DNA from: Hymenobacter sp. YIM 151858-1
GTDB lineage: Bacteria > Bacteroidota > Bacteroidia > Cytophagales > Hymenobacteraceae
Direction of reading: 5' to 3'
NCBI RefSeq assembly: GCF_025979705.1
Contig: NZ_CP110136.1
Coordinates: 248,001 to 312,000, forward strand
Length of the DNA stretch: 64,000 nucleotides
Shown: in pieces, positions 27,560 to 35,161 of the stretch
How positions within the stretch are numbered: the stretch's first letter is position 1
How the letters are laid out: each line of letters opens with the position of its first letter
Notes under the pieces: generated by a model
The model's input: the letters and a program-made list of their open reading frames with translations, nothing else
The model's database searches: none
Told to the model about the DNA's origin: nothing
Program-made: the position numbers and the translations under genes

Positions 27560-27748
27560 CTAGGCGTTGTCGGCGGTGCGGTCGGTGTCGCGCTCGTGGG
27601 CGTGGCGCCCGTCGTGGTTGGGGCGGGTGTGGCGGGTGTGGCGGTAGGCGTGGCTGCGGGCCGCCTGGCTGCCGGCAGAATGCAAACGCTGGCCGGATGC
27701 GGCGCCCCGCTCGCTGGCCGAGGAAACCCGATAACGTGAGTACTGCAT
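27560..27748 (-). CDS. Possible small Arg/His-rich protein
   Basis: A 62-residue frame opening MQYSRYRVSSASERG with a tail rich in His, Arg and Asp (HTRHTRPNHDGRHAHERD). It starts beside an A/T-richer spacer and ends in a TAG inside CCTAGG, 34 bases before a terminator that has a T run on this strand. That layout supports a real gene; there is no known domain. The His/Asp-rich tail could bind metal, but that is only inference. Confidence 0.45.
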   Translation of the reverse strand: MQYSRYRVSSASERGAASGQRLHSAGSQAARSHAYRHTRHTRPNHDGRHAHERDTDRTADNA

Positions 27749-28051
27749 AAATGGGGTGGGAAGGTGTAGGTTGTAGAGCTTTATAGCTGCTTGTACGCAG
27801 CGCAGCTATAGTCGAGTTTCCGAATAGACACGTATTTCAGCAAGATTTATACTTAGAATATTTACATAATTCGGCCACCGTATTTGCCGCCCGCTGCCTC
27901 CGCATACCTACCCTTGGTGCGCCCGGCTGCTGGCCGCCCAAAGCCGGCCCACAACCTAGGGCGCCGGCTACCGGTTGCGGAGCCGCCATGGGTGCTGTGC
28001 CCTAGGTGTTTGTGCCGCGGTCGGGCATTGCGGAGCTGCCGCTTCGGGCCA
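27749..28051. other. Spacer without a recognised gene
   Basis: Contains an A/T-rich stretch (27820-27870), a likely promoter for the small gene to its left, and a GC-rich stretch with two CCTAGG sites. Open frames here on both strands look like GC artefacts. Confidence 0.45.
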
Positions 28052-28090
28052 CAAAAAAAGCCGCCCGCCGAACCAGGTTCGGGGGCGGCT
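28052..28090 (-). terminator. Terminator of the 28.1-28.6 kb lipoprotein gene
   Basis: On the minus strand a GC-rich hairpin built on 'gccgcccccgaacc' is followed by seven T residues, just after the stop codon. Confidence 0.85.
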
Positions 28091-28111
28091 GAGGCCGGTG
28101 TCGATGTGCGG

Positions 28112-28633
28112 CTACTGGCGGTTGTCCTGGCGGCTCGAGTTGCTGTTTTCGCGGTCGGTGTTGCGGCGTGGGCCACCGCCCTGCACGCCTTGCATGGAGG
28201 CGTTTTGGGGCGTAGAGCGCGGGATGTTGTTGAGCGAACCCCGGCCCGAGGTGGTGCCGGCTTGCGGCGGGTTGTCGGTGGCGGGTATTTCGGAGTCGTG
28301 GGCACCGCGGCCCGTGAGGCTACGGCCGCTGGTGGTGCTGCTGCCGTCGGTGGTGCCGGTTTCGGTGTATTTGGAGGTGTTGGGGTCGCCGCCGGGCTGC
28401 GAGCTGACGGCCTCGGCCACGGTGCGGGCGCCCGAGGTGGTGCCCACCGGCGTGTATGCCTTGCCGCCGCCCGATACGCTGTCGCGCTCGGTATCGACGC
28501 GGGTAGCGTGCGGAGCACGGTCGAACGAATCCTGGATGTAATGGTCGATGCCGGGTTCCATAGAACGGTCGCAGGCAACAAGCGCCGACAGCAGCAGCAG
28601 GGCCGCGCCTAGCGCGTACGGGGTGCGAGACAT
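28112..28633 (-). CDS. Hypothetical low-complexity lipoprotein
   Basis: 173 residues with lipobox LVAC (Cys21). The mature protein is dominated by Ser, Thr, Gly, Asn and Asp and appears disordered; it ends in an Arg/Asn/Gln-rich tail. It resembles in style the Ser/Thr/Gly lipoproteins at 32.4-33.8 kb but lacks their strict repeats. Start at 28633 is chosen because it puts the signal first; the frame is open to 28885. It diverges from the Dph6-like gene. Confidence 0.7.
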   Translation of the reverse strand: MSRTPYALGAALLLLSALVACDRSMEPGIDHYIQDSFDRAPHATRVDTERDSVSGGGKAYTPVGTTSGARTVAEAVSSQPGGDPNTSKYTETGTTDGSSTTSGRSLTGRGAHDSEIPATDNPPQAGTTSGRGSLNNIPRSTPQNASMQGVQGGGPRRNTDRENSNSSRQDNRQ

Positions 28634-28775
28634 AGCAGAGGCAATGTTTTGGATGAGAGAATTCGGATTGAGCTGTTGTATACGCGCCGCGCCGCTCTTT
28701 TGGCTAACTGCACCTAGGCTCACGCGTGCGAAATGCCCCAACGCGCATCTTTGCGGCATCCAAACCCCATCAGCC

Positions 28776-29513
28776 TTGACAAACGCCGTACTCAGCTGGA
28801 GCGGAGGCAAAGACTCCGCGTTGTGCCTGCACCACGCGCTGCGCAGCCCGCACCTGCGCCTCACGCACCTGCTCACCACCCTCAACGAGCACTACCGCCG
28901 CGTGGCCATGCACGGCGTGCGGGCCGAGCTGCTCGAAGCCCAGGCCGAGCGCATCGGCCTGCCGCTGGTGCCCGTGTGGCTGCCCGAAATGCCCAGCATG
29001 GAGGTGTACGAGCAGCGCATGACCGCGGCCCTGGGTAGGCTGGCTGCCGAGGGCGTGCGCACCACCGTGTTCGGCGATTTGCACCTGCAGGATTTGCGTA
29101 CGTACCGCGAGCAGCAGCTGGCGCACGCGGGCTGGCAAGCCGAGTTCCCCATCTGGCACAAGCCGGCTGCCGAGGTGATGCGCGAGTTTCTCGACCTAGG
29201 GTTTCGGGCCGTGGTGGTGTGCGTCAACGACCAGCACCTCGACCAAAGCTTTTGCGGGCGCGAGCTCGACGAGCAGTTTCTGCGCGACTTGCCGGCCGGC
29301 GTCGACCCGTGCGGCGAAAACGGCGAGTATCACAGCTTCGTGTACGATGCGCCGTACTTCAGCCGGCCTATTGCCTTTGCGCGCGGCGAGCAGGTACACC
29401 GTACCTACCGCCCCGCCACCGAAACCGAAAAAGCCAACGACGACTGCTACCGCAACGAGCCCAACCCCTTCAGCGCCGGCTTTTGGTACCAGGATTTGGT
29501 TGGCAGCTGTTAG
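28776..29513 (+). CDS. Dph6-like ATP pyrophosphatase (PP-loop; DUF71)
   Basis: 245 residues, apparently starting with TTG at 28776 (MTNAVLSWSGGKDS). The PP-loop SGGKDS (residues 9-14) binds ATP, and 'CGENGEYHSFVYDAP' is the second family signature (EGGE-like). In eukaryotes and archaea Dph6 amidates diphthine on EF2; bacteria have no diphthamide, so the bacterial substrate is unknown. The last codons lie inside a short repeat array. Upstream reading would extend through a CCTAGG but without a good start. Confidence 0.88.
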   Translation: MTNAVLSWSGGKDSALCLHHALRSPHLRLTHLLTTLNEHYRRVAMHGVRAELLEAQAERIGLPLVPVWLPEMPSMEVYEQRMTAALGRLAAEGVRTTVFGDLHLQDLRTYREQQLAHAGWQAEFPIWHKPAAEVMREFLDLGFRAVVVCVNDQHLDQSFCGRELDEQFLRDLPAGVDPCGENGEYHSFVYDAPYFSRPIAFARGEQVHRTYRPATETEKANDDCYRNEPNPFSAGFWYQDLVGSC

Positions 29514-29679
29514 TCGGCAGCTGTTAGCTGTTAGCGGTTGGCTGTCAGCTCTTGGCTGACATGCCATAACGCCAGTAACAGAAAAGCCCGCGACGCAAGT
29601 CGCGGGCTTTTCGTTGGGCTAATTTAGGCTGACAGCCGATAGCCAATAACTAACAGCCAACAGCTGATAGCTAACAGCT
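29502..29679. repeat. AGCTGTTAG-type repeats in inverted arms around a terminator
   Basis: Left arm 29502-29549 has tandem 'cagctgttag' units, right arm 29628-29679 has their complements ('ctaacagc'). Between them is a Rho-independent hairpin (29583-29612). The left arm includes the last codons of the Dph6-like gene. Confidence 0.75.
29583..29612. terminator. Bidirectional terminator between convergent genes
   Basis: 'aaaagcccgcgac' and its complement 'gtcgcgggctttt' with a four-base loop; A and T runs on both sides. It ends both the Dph6-like gene and the minus-strand operon. Confidence 0.9.
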
Positions 29680-29685
29680 AAAAAA

Positions 29686-30780
29686 CTAATAACCTTCTGT
29701 CGGCGCAAACGGGTCGATTACGCCGCTGGCGTAGGCTTCGGGCTGATCGAGGTGGTGGTGGCGCATGCGGTTTTGCTTGCGGCGCTTCAGGTGCTTGTTG
29801 CTGCCGTTGCGGCGCTGCGCGAGTATGGCGTAGGCAGCCAGGCCCACCACAGCGGCAGTGGCGCCCACCAGCAGCGGCGTGCGCGCCCCAATTACGGGCG
29901 GCGGCACCGCTACCACACCCGATTCGTCGGCTTGCGCGGGCTGCGGCACGTAGCGGCCGTGGGCCGGCACGGCCAGCCGGTCGAACTCGCGGGCCAGCTG
30001 CTCCAGCTCTTGCTGCAGCGCATCGCCGCGCATGGGCACGCCGTGGCCGGTAGCGGCAATGGCCGGTTTCAGCTGGGCCAGCAGTTCAACCGAATTGCGG
30101 GCGGCTTGCCAGTCGCAGGTAAAGTACTTGGGCGGGCCGTGCACCTCCTGGCGCTGCTCCCACACGGCAATGGCCGATTCCTGCTCCACCGTCACGAAGG
30201 CGTCGCCGGCCAGCAGCAGGCGGTCCGATTCGCGGAAAAACGACACGTGGCCGGGCGTGTGGCCGGGCGTGTGCAGCCAGCGCCAGCCGGGTAGCTGCGG
30301 CACCGAGCCATCGGCGGGCAGCTCGTGGGCGCGGCTGCCTAGGTCGTAGGGCGTTTTGGGGTACAGCACCGACATCAGCGCCATGGCACCGCCGCCCACG
30401 GTGGGGTCGGGTGGGGGGTACGAGGAGCGGCCCGTGAGGTAGGGCAGCTCCAAGCGGTGCGCGTACACGGGCACGTCCCAGTGCTCGGCCAGGGTTTTGA
30501 GGGCGCCGGCGTGGTCGAAGTGGCCGTGCGTCATCACAATGGCCTCGGGCCGCGCGCCTTCGCCAAACAGCGTTTCGGCCGCGTGCCGGATTTTGCCCGC
30601 CGCGCCGGGCAGGCCGGCATCAACCAGCACCCACGGACCCGAGTTGGGCTCGGGGCGCACGAAAAACAAATTCACGAACACGTTGCGCAACGCCCACACG
30701 CCGGGCGCTACGTACTGCAAATCGGGCGTGGTGGCGCGGTTCGGGCGCGACTTCAGCACATCCAGATGGTGATTGGTCAT
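29686..30780 (-). CDS. MBL-fold metallo-hydrolase with C-terminal membrane anchor
   Basis: 364 residues. The metallo-beta-lactamase-fold motif THGHFDH supplies His85, His87, Asp89 and His90. Further ligands lie in 'TPGHTPGHV', 'LLAGDAF' and 'ATGHGVPM'. After residue 290 a single hydrophobic helix ('TPLLVGATAAVVGLAAYAILA') and a basic His/Arg-rich tail suggest membrane attachment, which is unusual for the family. Substrate unknown; relatives include glyoxalase II and lactonases. It lies 42 bases downstream of the HTTM gene on the same strand and is likely co-transcribed. Confidence 0.9.
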   Translation of the reverse strand: MTNHHLDVLKSRPNRATTPDLQYVAPGVWALRNVFVNLFFVRPEPNSGPWVLVDAGLPGAAGKIRHAAETLFGEGARPEAIVMTHGHFDHAGALKTLAEHWDVPVYAHRLELPYLTGRSSYPPPDPTVGGGAMALMSVLYPKTPYDLGSRAHELPADGSVPQLPGWRWLHTPGHTPGHVSFFRESDRLLLAGDAFVTVEQESAIAVWEQRQEVHGPPKYFTCDWQAARNSVELLAQLKPAIAATGHGVPMRGDALQQELEQLAREFDRLAVPAHGRYVPQPAQADESGVVAVPPPVIGARTPLLVGATAAVVGLAAYAILAQRRNGSNKHLKRRKQNRMRHHHLDQPEAYASGVIDPFAPTEGY

Positions 30781-30822
30781 AGGGTAGGTGTTGGATTGAG
30801 TGGGTAGAGGCCCTTGCGGCGG

Positions 30823-32436
30823 CTAGTATTCGCAGCTGCAAAGCACCTCGCGTTTCGGCTCCGAAACCTGGTAGTTCGGCAGCGATACTTCTTTCATGTA
30901 CACCACATCGAGGCGCTTCAGGGGCGGGTTGCGCGGGTTGAGGTGCCAGATGCGCAGCATGTAGTTGCAGTAATACGGCCGCATCCAGGAGTTGTCCACG
31001 AACAGGTAGTTCTCGGAGTACTTGCGCCACCGGTCGTTTTTGTGCAGCGCCATTACCGAGTACGGCTTTTCGTACGACACCGGCCGGCCCTCGCGGTACA
31101 AATCGTACAGGCGCCCGTTGGCGGCGTGGCCTTCCAGAATGTACCAGCCGTCGTCTTTGAACACAGCCGGCGCAAACATGCCCCAGTGCTGATCGGTACG
31201 AAACTGGTAGCCAAACCAGCGCAGCGGCTCGCTCATGGTGTAGCGCGGCGCGATGATGCCGTCGAGGTTCCACCAAATGGTGTAGCCCACGAGCACGTAC
31301 AGCACGGTTTCGCGCAGCAGGGGCAATATTTCCAGCTGGCGCTTGCGGGCCCTGGGTTGCCAGGTGGCTTGCAGCTGCACCTGCAACGGCAGCTGCCAGG
31401 CCGGCAGCCGTTGGCGCAGCCCGCCTAGGTAGCCCGAGCAGCGTTGCGTAGCAGGACCCAGCTTGCACTCCAGCCAATTGAGTACGGGCGTGGGCAGCAG
31501 GCCCATGAGGGAGGCAAAGTTGATGACGAAGAACAGGCCCACGAACAGCGTAAGGCTGATGCCGATATGAAAGCTGAACAGCACGGCCACAAACACCGTC
31601 CGGAAAAACGCGGTGCCCACCGGTATAAACAGCAGAATGGGCAGCAGCAGCTCGGTGTAGTAGGTGAGGTGCGTCAGCCAGCGCATCAGCTCGTAGTGCG
31701 GGTACAGCAGGCGGCCGCCGGGCATCAGCACCTGGTCGAGGCTGAGGGCGTAGTAAATGGCCGTGCCCTCGGTGGTCCATTCGGGGGCGTTTTTCAGGAA
31801 GGCCGTGCACACGTACACCAGGGCAATTTGCACCACATAGGCCACCGTGGCGGCGCTAAAGTGCGTGTAGCTTTCGGGGGCAGGCTTGCCCTCGGCATCC
31901 TTGCTCCACACGCGGCCCCAGGGCAGAAAGATGCTCCAGAACAGCAGCATGCGCAGCAAGTCGTCGCCGCCCTGCGCAATCATGGGGTTGCGGTTTTGCA
32001 ACGACACCAGCATCACCCACGAAAGCACCGTCATCAGGCGGGTGCGCCAACCCAGCAGCAGGCCCACGGCAAAAGCCGCCGCCGCCAGAAACAGCAGCGC
32101 CTGCACCTGCCACAGGCCGCTCATGTTATGAATGGAAAACTCGTAGGGGTTCCAGGCCCGCTCGAACAGCACGTGCAGGGGCAGCACCCCCAGGTTGGTG
32201 TAGTGGGCCTCCAAGTCGGTGCTGCGGATGCCCAGGTCGAGCAGGATTACCGCGGCCACGGCCATGCGCATCAGCGCCAGGGCCCGGATATCGACTTCGA
32301 AAGGACGGCGCAACAAGGCCAACAACCGAAGGCCGGGCCCGCTGCCGGATGAAGGAGGCGGAGGCGCAGAAAGGGCAACCTCCTCGGTGGGAAGTTGCCC
32401 TTGCGCCCGGTCAAGCGGTTCGACCGAAGTATGCAA
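30823..32436 (-). CDS. HTTM-domain membrane protein (vitamin K-dependent gamma-carboxylase-like)
   Basis: 537 residues with at least seven hydrophobic helices. The start of the domain, 'DIRALALMRMAVAAVILLDLGIR', and 'SFHIGISLTLFVGLF' are typical HTTM features. 'AWNPYEFSIHNMSG' and 'NRNPMIAQGGDDLLRMLLFW' are loop signatures of the bacterial family. The C-terminal 150 residues are a soluble domain. The vertebrate relative carboxylates glutamate using vitamin K; the bacterial role is unknown. It starts 12 bases after the stop of the low-complexity lipoprotein gene, so those two look like one operon with the MBL gene. Confidence 0.92.
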   Translation of the reverse strand: MHTSVEPLDRAQGQLPTEEVALSAPPPPSSGSGPGLRLLALLRRPFEVDIRALALMRMAVAAVILLDLGIRSTDLEAHYTNLGVLPLHVLFERAWNPYEFSIHNMSGLWQVQALLFLAAAAFAVGLLLGWRTRLMTVLSWVMLVSLQNRNPMIAQGGDDLLRMLLFWSIFLPWGRVWSKDAEGKPAPESYTHFSAATVAYVVQIALVYVCTAFLKNAPEWTTEGTAIYYALSLDQVLMPGGRLLYPHYELMRWLTHLTYYTELLLPILLFIPVGTAFFRTVFVAVLFSFHIGISLTLFVGLFFVINFASLMGLLPTPVLNWLECKLGPATQRCSGYLGGLRQRLPAWQLPLQVQLQATWQPRARKRQLEILPLLRETVLYVLVGYTIWWNLDGIIAPRYTMSEPLRWFGYQFRTDQHWGMFAPAVFKDDGWYILEGHAANGRLYDLYREGRPVSYEKPYSVMALHKNDRWRKYSENYLFVDNSWMRPYYCNYMLRIWHLNPRNPPLKRLDVVYMKEVSLPNYQVSEPKREVLCSCEY

Positions 32437-32448
32437 AGCCGTTAGGAA

Positions 32449-33090
32449 TTAGCGGGTGGTTGAACCGGAAGTAGAACCCGACGTGGTGCGGCCCGAGGTG
32501 GTGCCCGACGTAGTACCCGAGGTAGTGCCACGGGTGGTAGAGCCCGAAGTGCTGCCCGACGTAGACGTGCTGCGGGTGGTGGAGCCGGAGGTGCTGCCGC
32601 TGGTAGTACCCATGGTGCTACGCGTGGTGGAGCCCGAGGTAGTACCGCTGGTGGTGCCCATGGTGCCCGAGCCCGAGGTAGAGCCGCTGGTGCTCATGGT
32701 GGTGCTGCCGCTGGTGGTGCCCGAGGTAGTCCCCGAAGTGCTCATCGTGGTAGAGCCCGACGTAGTCCCCGAAGTGGTAGTGCCCATGTCGCTGCCCATC
32801 GTAGTAGTGCCCGAGGTGGTGCCGCTGGTAGTGCTGCCGCTGGTGCTACCCGAAGTGGTGCCGTAGGTGGTGCCGCTGGTTGAGCCCGAGGTAGTACCCG
32901 TGGTAGTGCTGCCCGATGTGGTGGCCGGCGTCGTCGAGTCGTAAGTGCCCGAGGTGGTGCCGCTACCCGAGGTAGAGCCCGAAGTGGTGGCGCCGGAGGT
33001 GGTTTCGCGGTTGCAACCCGAAAGGGCAACCGAAACGCTCAGCACGGCGGCCGAGAACAGGAAAAGCGGGGAACGAAGCGACTTTTTCAT
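32449..33090 (-). CDS. Ser/Thr/Gly low-complexity repeat lipoprotein
   Basis: 213 residues. A lipoprotein signal ends at Cys26 (LSGC). Almost everything after residue 30 is built of variants of T-S-G-(S/T) units such as TTSGSTSGS, with rare Met and Arg interruptions (TMGTTSG, TTRST). No folded domain can be seen. It may be a disordered surface or periplasmic spacer, and the many Ser/Thr residues could be O-glycosylated. A run of near-identical DNA repeats underlies it. It is close to a second similar gene at 33.3 kb and precedes the HTTM gene. Confidence 0.85.
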   Translation of the reverse strand: MKKSLRSPLFLFSAAVLSVSVALSGCNRETTSGATTSGSTSGSGTTSGTYDSTTPATTSGSTTTGTTSGSTSGTTYGTTSGSTSGSTTSGTTSGTTTMGSDMGTTTSGTTSGSTTMSTSGTTSGTTSGSTTMSTSGSTSGSGTMGTTSGTTSGSTTRSTMGTTSGSTSGSTTRSTSTSGSTSGSTTRGTTSGTTSGTTSGRTTSGSTSGSTTR

Positions 33091-33267
33091 AGCTGTAGGG
33101 GGTGATGGTTGTGAGAAGAACTTGTACGCAATGCCTGAACGACGAAACTCTACAGCGGGCCAGGGCGGCGGCTTTCACGCCAAGCCAGCCCATACTCTAC
33201 GTAGCTCACAAAAGAAGAGCTATATAGCGGTGTTTATTTTTGCCCGACGGGCTTGGAGCAAAGGCAG

Positions 33268-33304
33268 AAAAAAAGGACAACCACAAACGTGACGTCCTTT
33301 TTCT
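33268..33304 (-). terminator. Terminator after the second Ser/Thr/Gly lipoprotein gene
   Basis: 'aaaaaggac' and 'gtccttttt' pair around about 15 bases; the minus-strand transcript would end in a U run. It separates the two lipoprotein genes. Confidence 0.7.
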
Positions 33305-33338
33305 CCCTCCTCTTTCCAAATGTGAGCGTGTGAGTAAG

Positions 33339-33755
33339 CTAGTTGGTAGTGCTGCCGCTGGTGGTGGAGGCACCGGCGCCGGAGCCGCCCGTGGTGCCGC
33401 CCGTGGTAGCCTCGTTGGTAGTAGCGCCGCCGCCCGTAGAGCCCGCGGTTGTGCCGGCCGTAGAGCCGGCGCTCGAGGTGGTGCCGCTCATGCCGCCGCC
33501 TGTGGTTACGCCGCCGCCCGTAGTGCCCGACGAGGTGCTGCCCGTGGTGCCCGAACCGGTGCCCATAGTACCAGTGCCCATGGTGTCGGTGCTGCCCATG
33601 TCGGTGGTGGTTTCGGTATCTGTGCCTTGTCCGGGGCCCGTGCCATCGGCACCCATGCCGGAGCCGGCGTTGGAGTTGCCATCGTTGCCACAAGAGCCCA
33701 AGGCCAGAAGCGCGCACATTGCGCCCGACATGCACCAAATGCGTGTACGGTTCAT
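33339..33755 (-). CDS. Second Ser/Thr/Gly low-complexity lipoprotein
   Basis: 138 residues. A lipoprotein signal ends at Cys22 (LGSC). A short acidic stretch with TDTETTTDMGSTDTMG is followed by Gly/Thr/Ser repeats. It is shorter and richer in Gly than its neighbour at 32.4 kb, but composition, signal and position argue for a related or duplicated gene. The start is at 33755, since the longer frame to 33824 would place the signal internally. No function assigned. Confidence 0.8.
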   Translation of the reverse strand: MNRTRIWCMSGAMCALLALGSCGNDGNSNAGSGMGADGTGPGQGTDTETTTDMGSTDTMGTGTMGTGSGTTGSTSSGTTGGGVTTGGGMSGTTSSAGSTAGTTAGSTGGGATTNEATTGGTTGGSGAGASTTSGSTTN

Positions 33756-33992
33756 AAACAGTGTTTTAGGTTGGTTGGTGGTAGTAACTGCTGCGGCGAA
33801 TACAGGAGGCATATACGCTTCCACATGAAGATCAGATGAACTTTACCAAGAAAATTTTGTGCATGTTTTTTGCATAAACAAGGTGTATTTTCTGAAGCGG
33901 CACCGCTGCCAGTATTATTGCGAAGGCCACAACCCAACTGCATTTCGCGGGTTGCGTACTGGCACTGCACCTCTGCTTCAACTTCTTCCGCC

Positions 33993-34397
33993 ATGACACC
34001 GGGCTCCTCCATTATCCTCTTCGACGGCGTTTGCAACCTGTGCCACGGCTTGGTGCAGTTCATTATCGAGCGCGACCCGGCGGGGCGGTTTCAGTTTGCC
34101 TCCCTGCAATCGGAAGCGGGCCAGCGCCTGATGCCCGGCGGCATCAACCCCGACCCCGCAAACCCCGACTCGGTGGTGCTGATTGAGAACGGCCGGGCCT
34201 ACACCCACTCCACGGCCATCCTGCGCATTGTGCGGCACCTAGGGGGCGGCTGGCGCCTGCTGGGCCTGGGCATGGTGCTGCCACGTTTTCTGCGCGATGC
34301 CGCCTACCGCTTTGTGGCCCGCAACCGCTACCGCTGGTTTGGCAAGCAAAACGAATGCTGGCTGCCCACGCCCGCGCTCAGAGCCCGCTTTTTGTAG
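33993..34397 (+). CDS. DCC-family (DUF393) thiol-disulfide oxidoreductase-like protein
   Basis: 134 residues opening 'SIILFDGVCNLCHGLVQFIIERD', the DUF393 signature with the DxxCxxC redox motif (Asp11, Cys14, Cys17). 'FASLQSEAGQRLM' and 'RIVRHLGGGWRLLG' complete the family pattern. Proteins of this group are predicted thioredoxin-like oxidoreductases; no substrate is known. It is followed by a long hairpin and converges on the MarR gene. Confidence 0.92.
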   Translation: MTPGSSIILFDGVCNLCHGLVQFIIERDPAGRFQFASLQSEAGQRLMPGGINPDPANPDSVVLIENGRAYTHSTAILRIVRHLGGGWRLLGLGMVLPRFLRDAAYRFVARNRYRWFGKQNECWLPTPALRARFL

Positions 34398-34447
34398 GGC
34401 GCCGGCTGCCTTTGGGCCGGGTGCTTACTGCGCCCTGCGGCCCTCCC

Positions 34448-34500
34448 CAAAACCGGCGCGGCCGGCGGCACCTAGGGTGCCGCCGGCCGCGCCGGTTTTG
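34448..34500. terminator. Long GC-rich bidirectional hairpin with CCTAGG in the loop
   Basis: About 23-base arms ('aaaaccggcgcggccggcgg' side and its complement) with 'cctaggg' at the apex. It lies between the convergent DCC-family and MarR genes. Confidence 0.85.
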
Positions 34501-34527
34501 GTATGTTACGCTTGCGCCTGGTAGCAG

Positions 34528-35016
34528 CTATGCCGCCGACGAAGCTGCGTGCTCGTCGCCGCCTTTGTTGGCCGAAGGCAGCAGGCTTTGCAGGGATTTC
34601 ACCAAGGAGCCGGCTCCCGCCCCGAAAAACTGCTGATCGAATTCCTCCAGGGCCCACGCGGCGCGCACCACGGTTTTCAGGCCGGCGGGCGTAAGCGAAA
34701 GGCTGCGGGCCCGCGCATCTTGCTCGTGGGTGGGGCGCTGAATCAGGCCTTTTTCCTCCAGCGCACGTACGATTTTGCTGGTGGTCATTTTGTCGTAGTG
34801 GGCAAACTGCGCCACCTGGGCCTGCGTAACCGGCGCCTGCTGCTGACCTAGGCGCTGCACGGCGGCCAGCAGCAAAAACTGGCTTGGCGAAAGGCCCATG
34901 GGTTGCAGCACTTCGCCCAGGCTGCGTTGCCAGTGGGCGGTGGCCTGGGCCAGCAAAAAGCCCGGGTTTACATCGGGGCCTTCAAACGTAAACAATGGGT
35001 CGAGCGGGAGTGCCAT
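34528..35016 (-). CDS. MarR-family transcriptional regulator
   Basis: 162 residues. The winged helix-turn-helix of MarR proteins is visible in 'LSPSQFLLLAAVQRLGQQQAPVTQAQVAQFAHYDKMTTSKIVRALEEKGLIQR' with the wing 'DARARSLSLTPAG'. MarR proteins bind DNA as dimers and release it when a small ligand or oxidation changes them. It is divergent from a quinone-oxidoreductase-like gene, the usual arrangement of a repressor and its target. The start at 35016 gives the normal family length; the frame is open to 35118. Confidence 0.93.
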   Translation of the reverse strand: MALPLDPLFTFEGPDVNPGFLLAQATAHWQRSLGEVLQPMGLSPSQFLLLAAVQRLGQQQAPVTQAQVAQFAHYDKMTTSKIVRALEEKGLIQRPTHEQDARARSLSLTPAGLKTVVRAAWALEEFDQQFFGAGAGSLVKSLQSLLPSANKGGDEHAASSAA

Positions 35017-35083
35017 AGGAATTTCGGTAGGTTGCGCGCCCAAACACGTGGGCCAGGTAGGTTTTCGGCTAAACGAATTTCCC

Positions 35084-35097
35084 GTAAACAGGTTTAC
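35084..35097. promoter_or_regulatory. Candidate MarR operator
   Basis: GTAAAC-AG-GTTTAC is a six-base-arm inverted repeat in the 145-base spacer between the divergent marR and oxidoreductase genes. Arm length and spacing fit a MarR dimer site, but no binding data are available. Confidence 0.45.
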
Positions 35098-35161
35098 CGT
35101 AACCCCGCTTACTATCAACCATTATCCTGTGCAGCCGCCACTTGCGGCACTTTTCTCTGTT

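Noticed and set aside
27862-28581. Pro/Ala/Thr-rich minus-strand frame and a matching plus-strand frame
   Set aside because: They run through a terminator and overlap the lipoprotein gene in another frame; composition is a GC artefact.
32456-32866. Plus-strand frame with VEPEV-type repeats
   Set aside because: It is the antisense reading of the Ser/Thr/Gly lipoprotein repeats. The minus strand has the lipoprotein signal and is the real gene.
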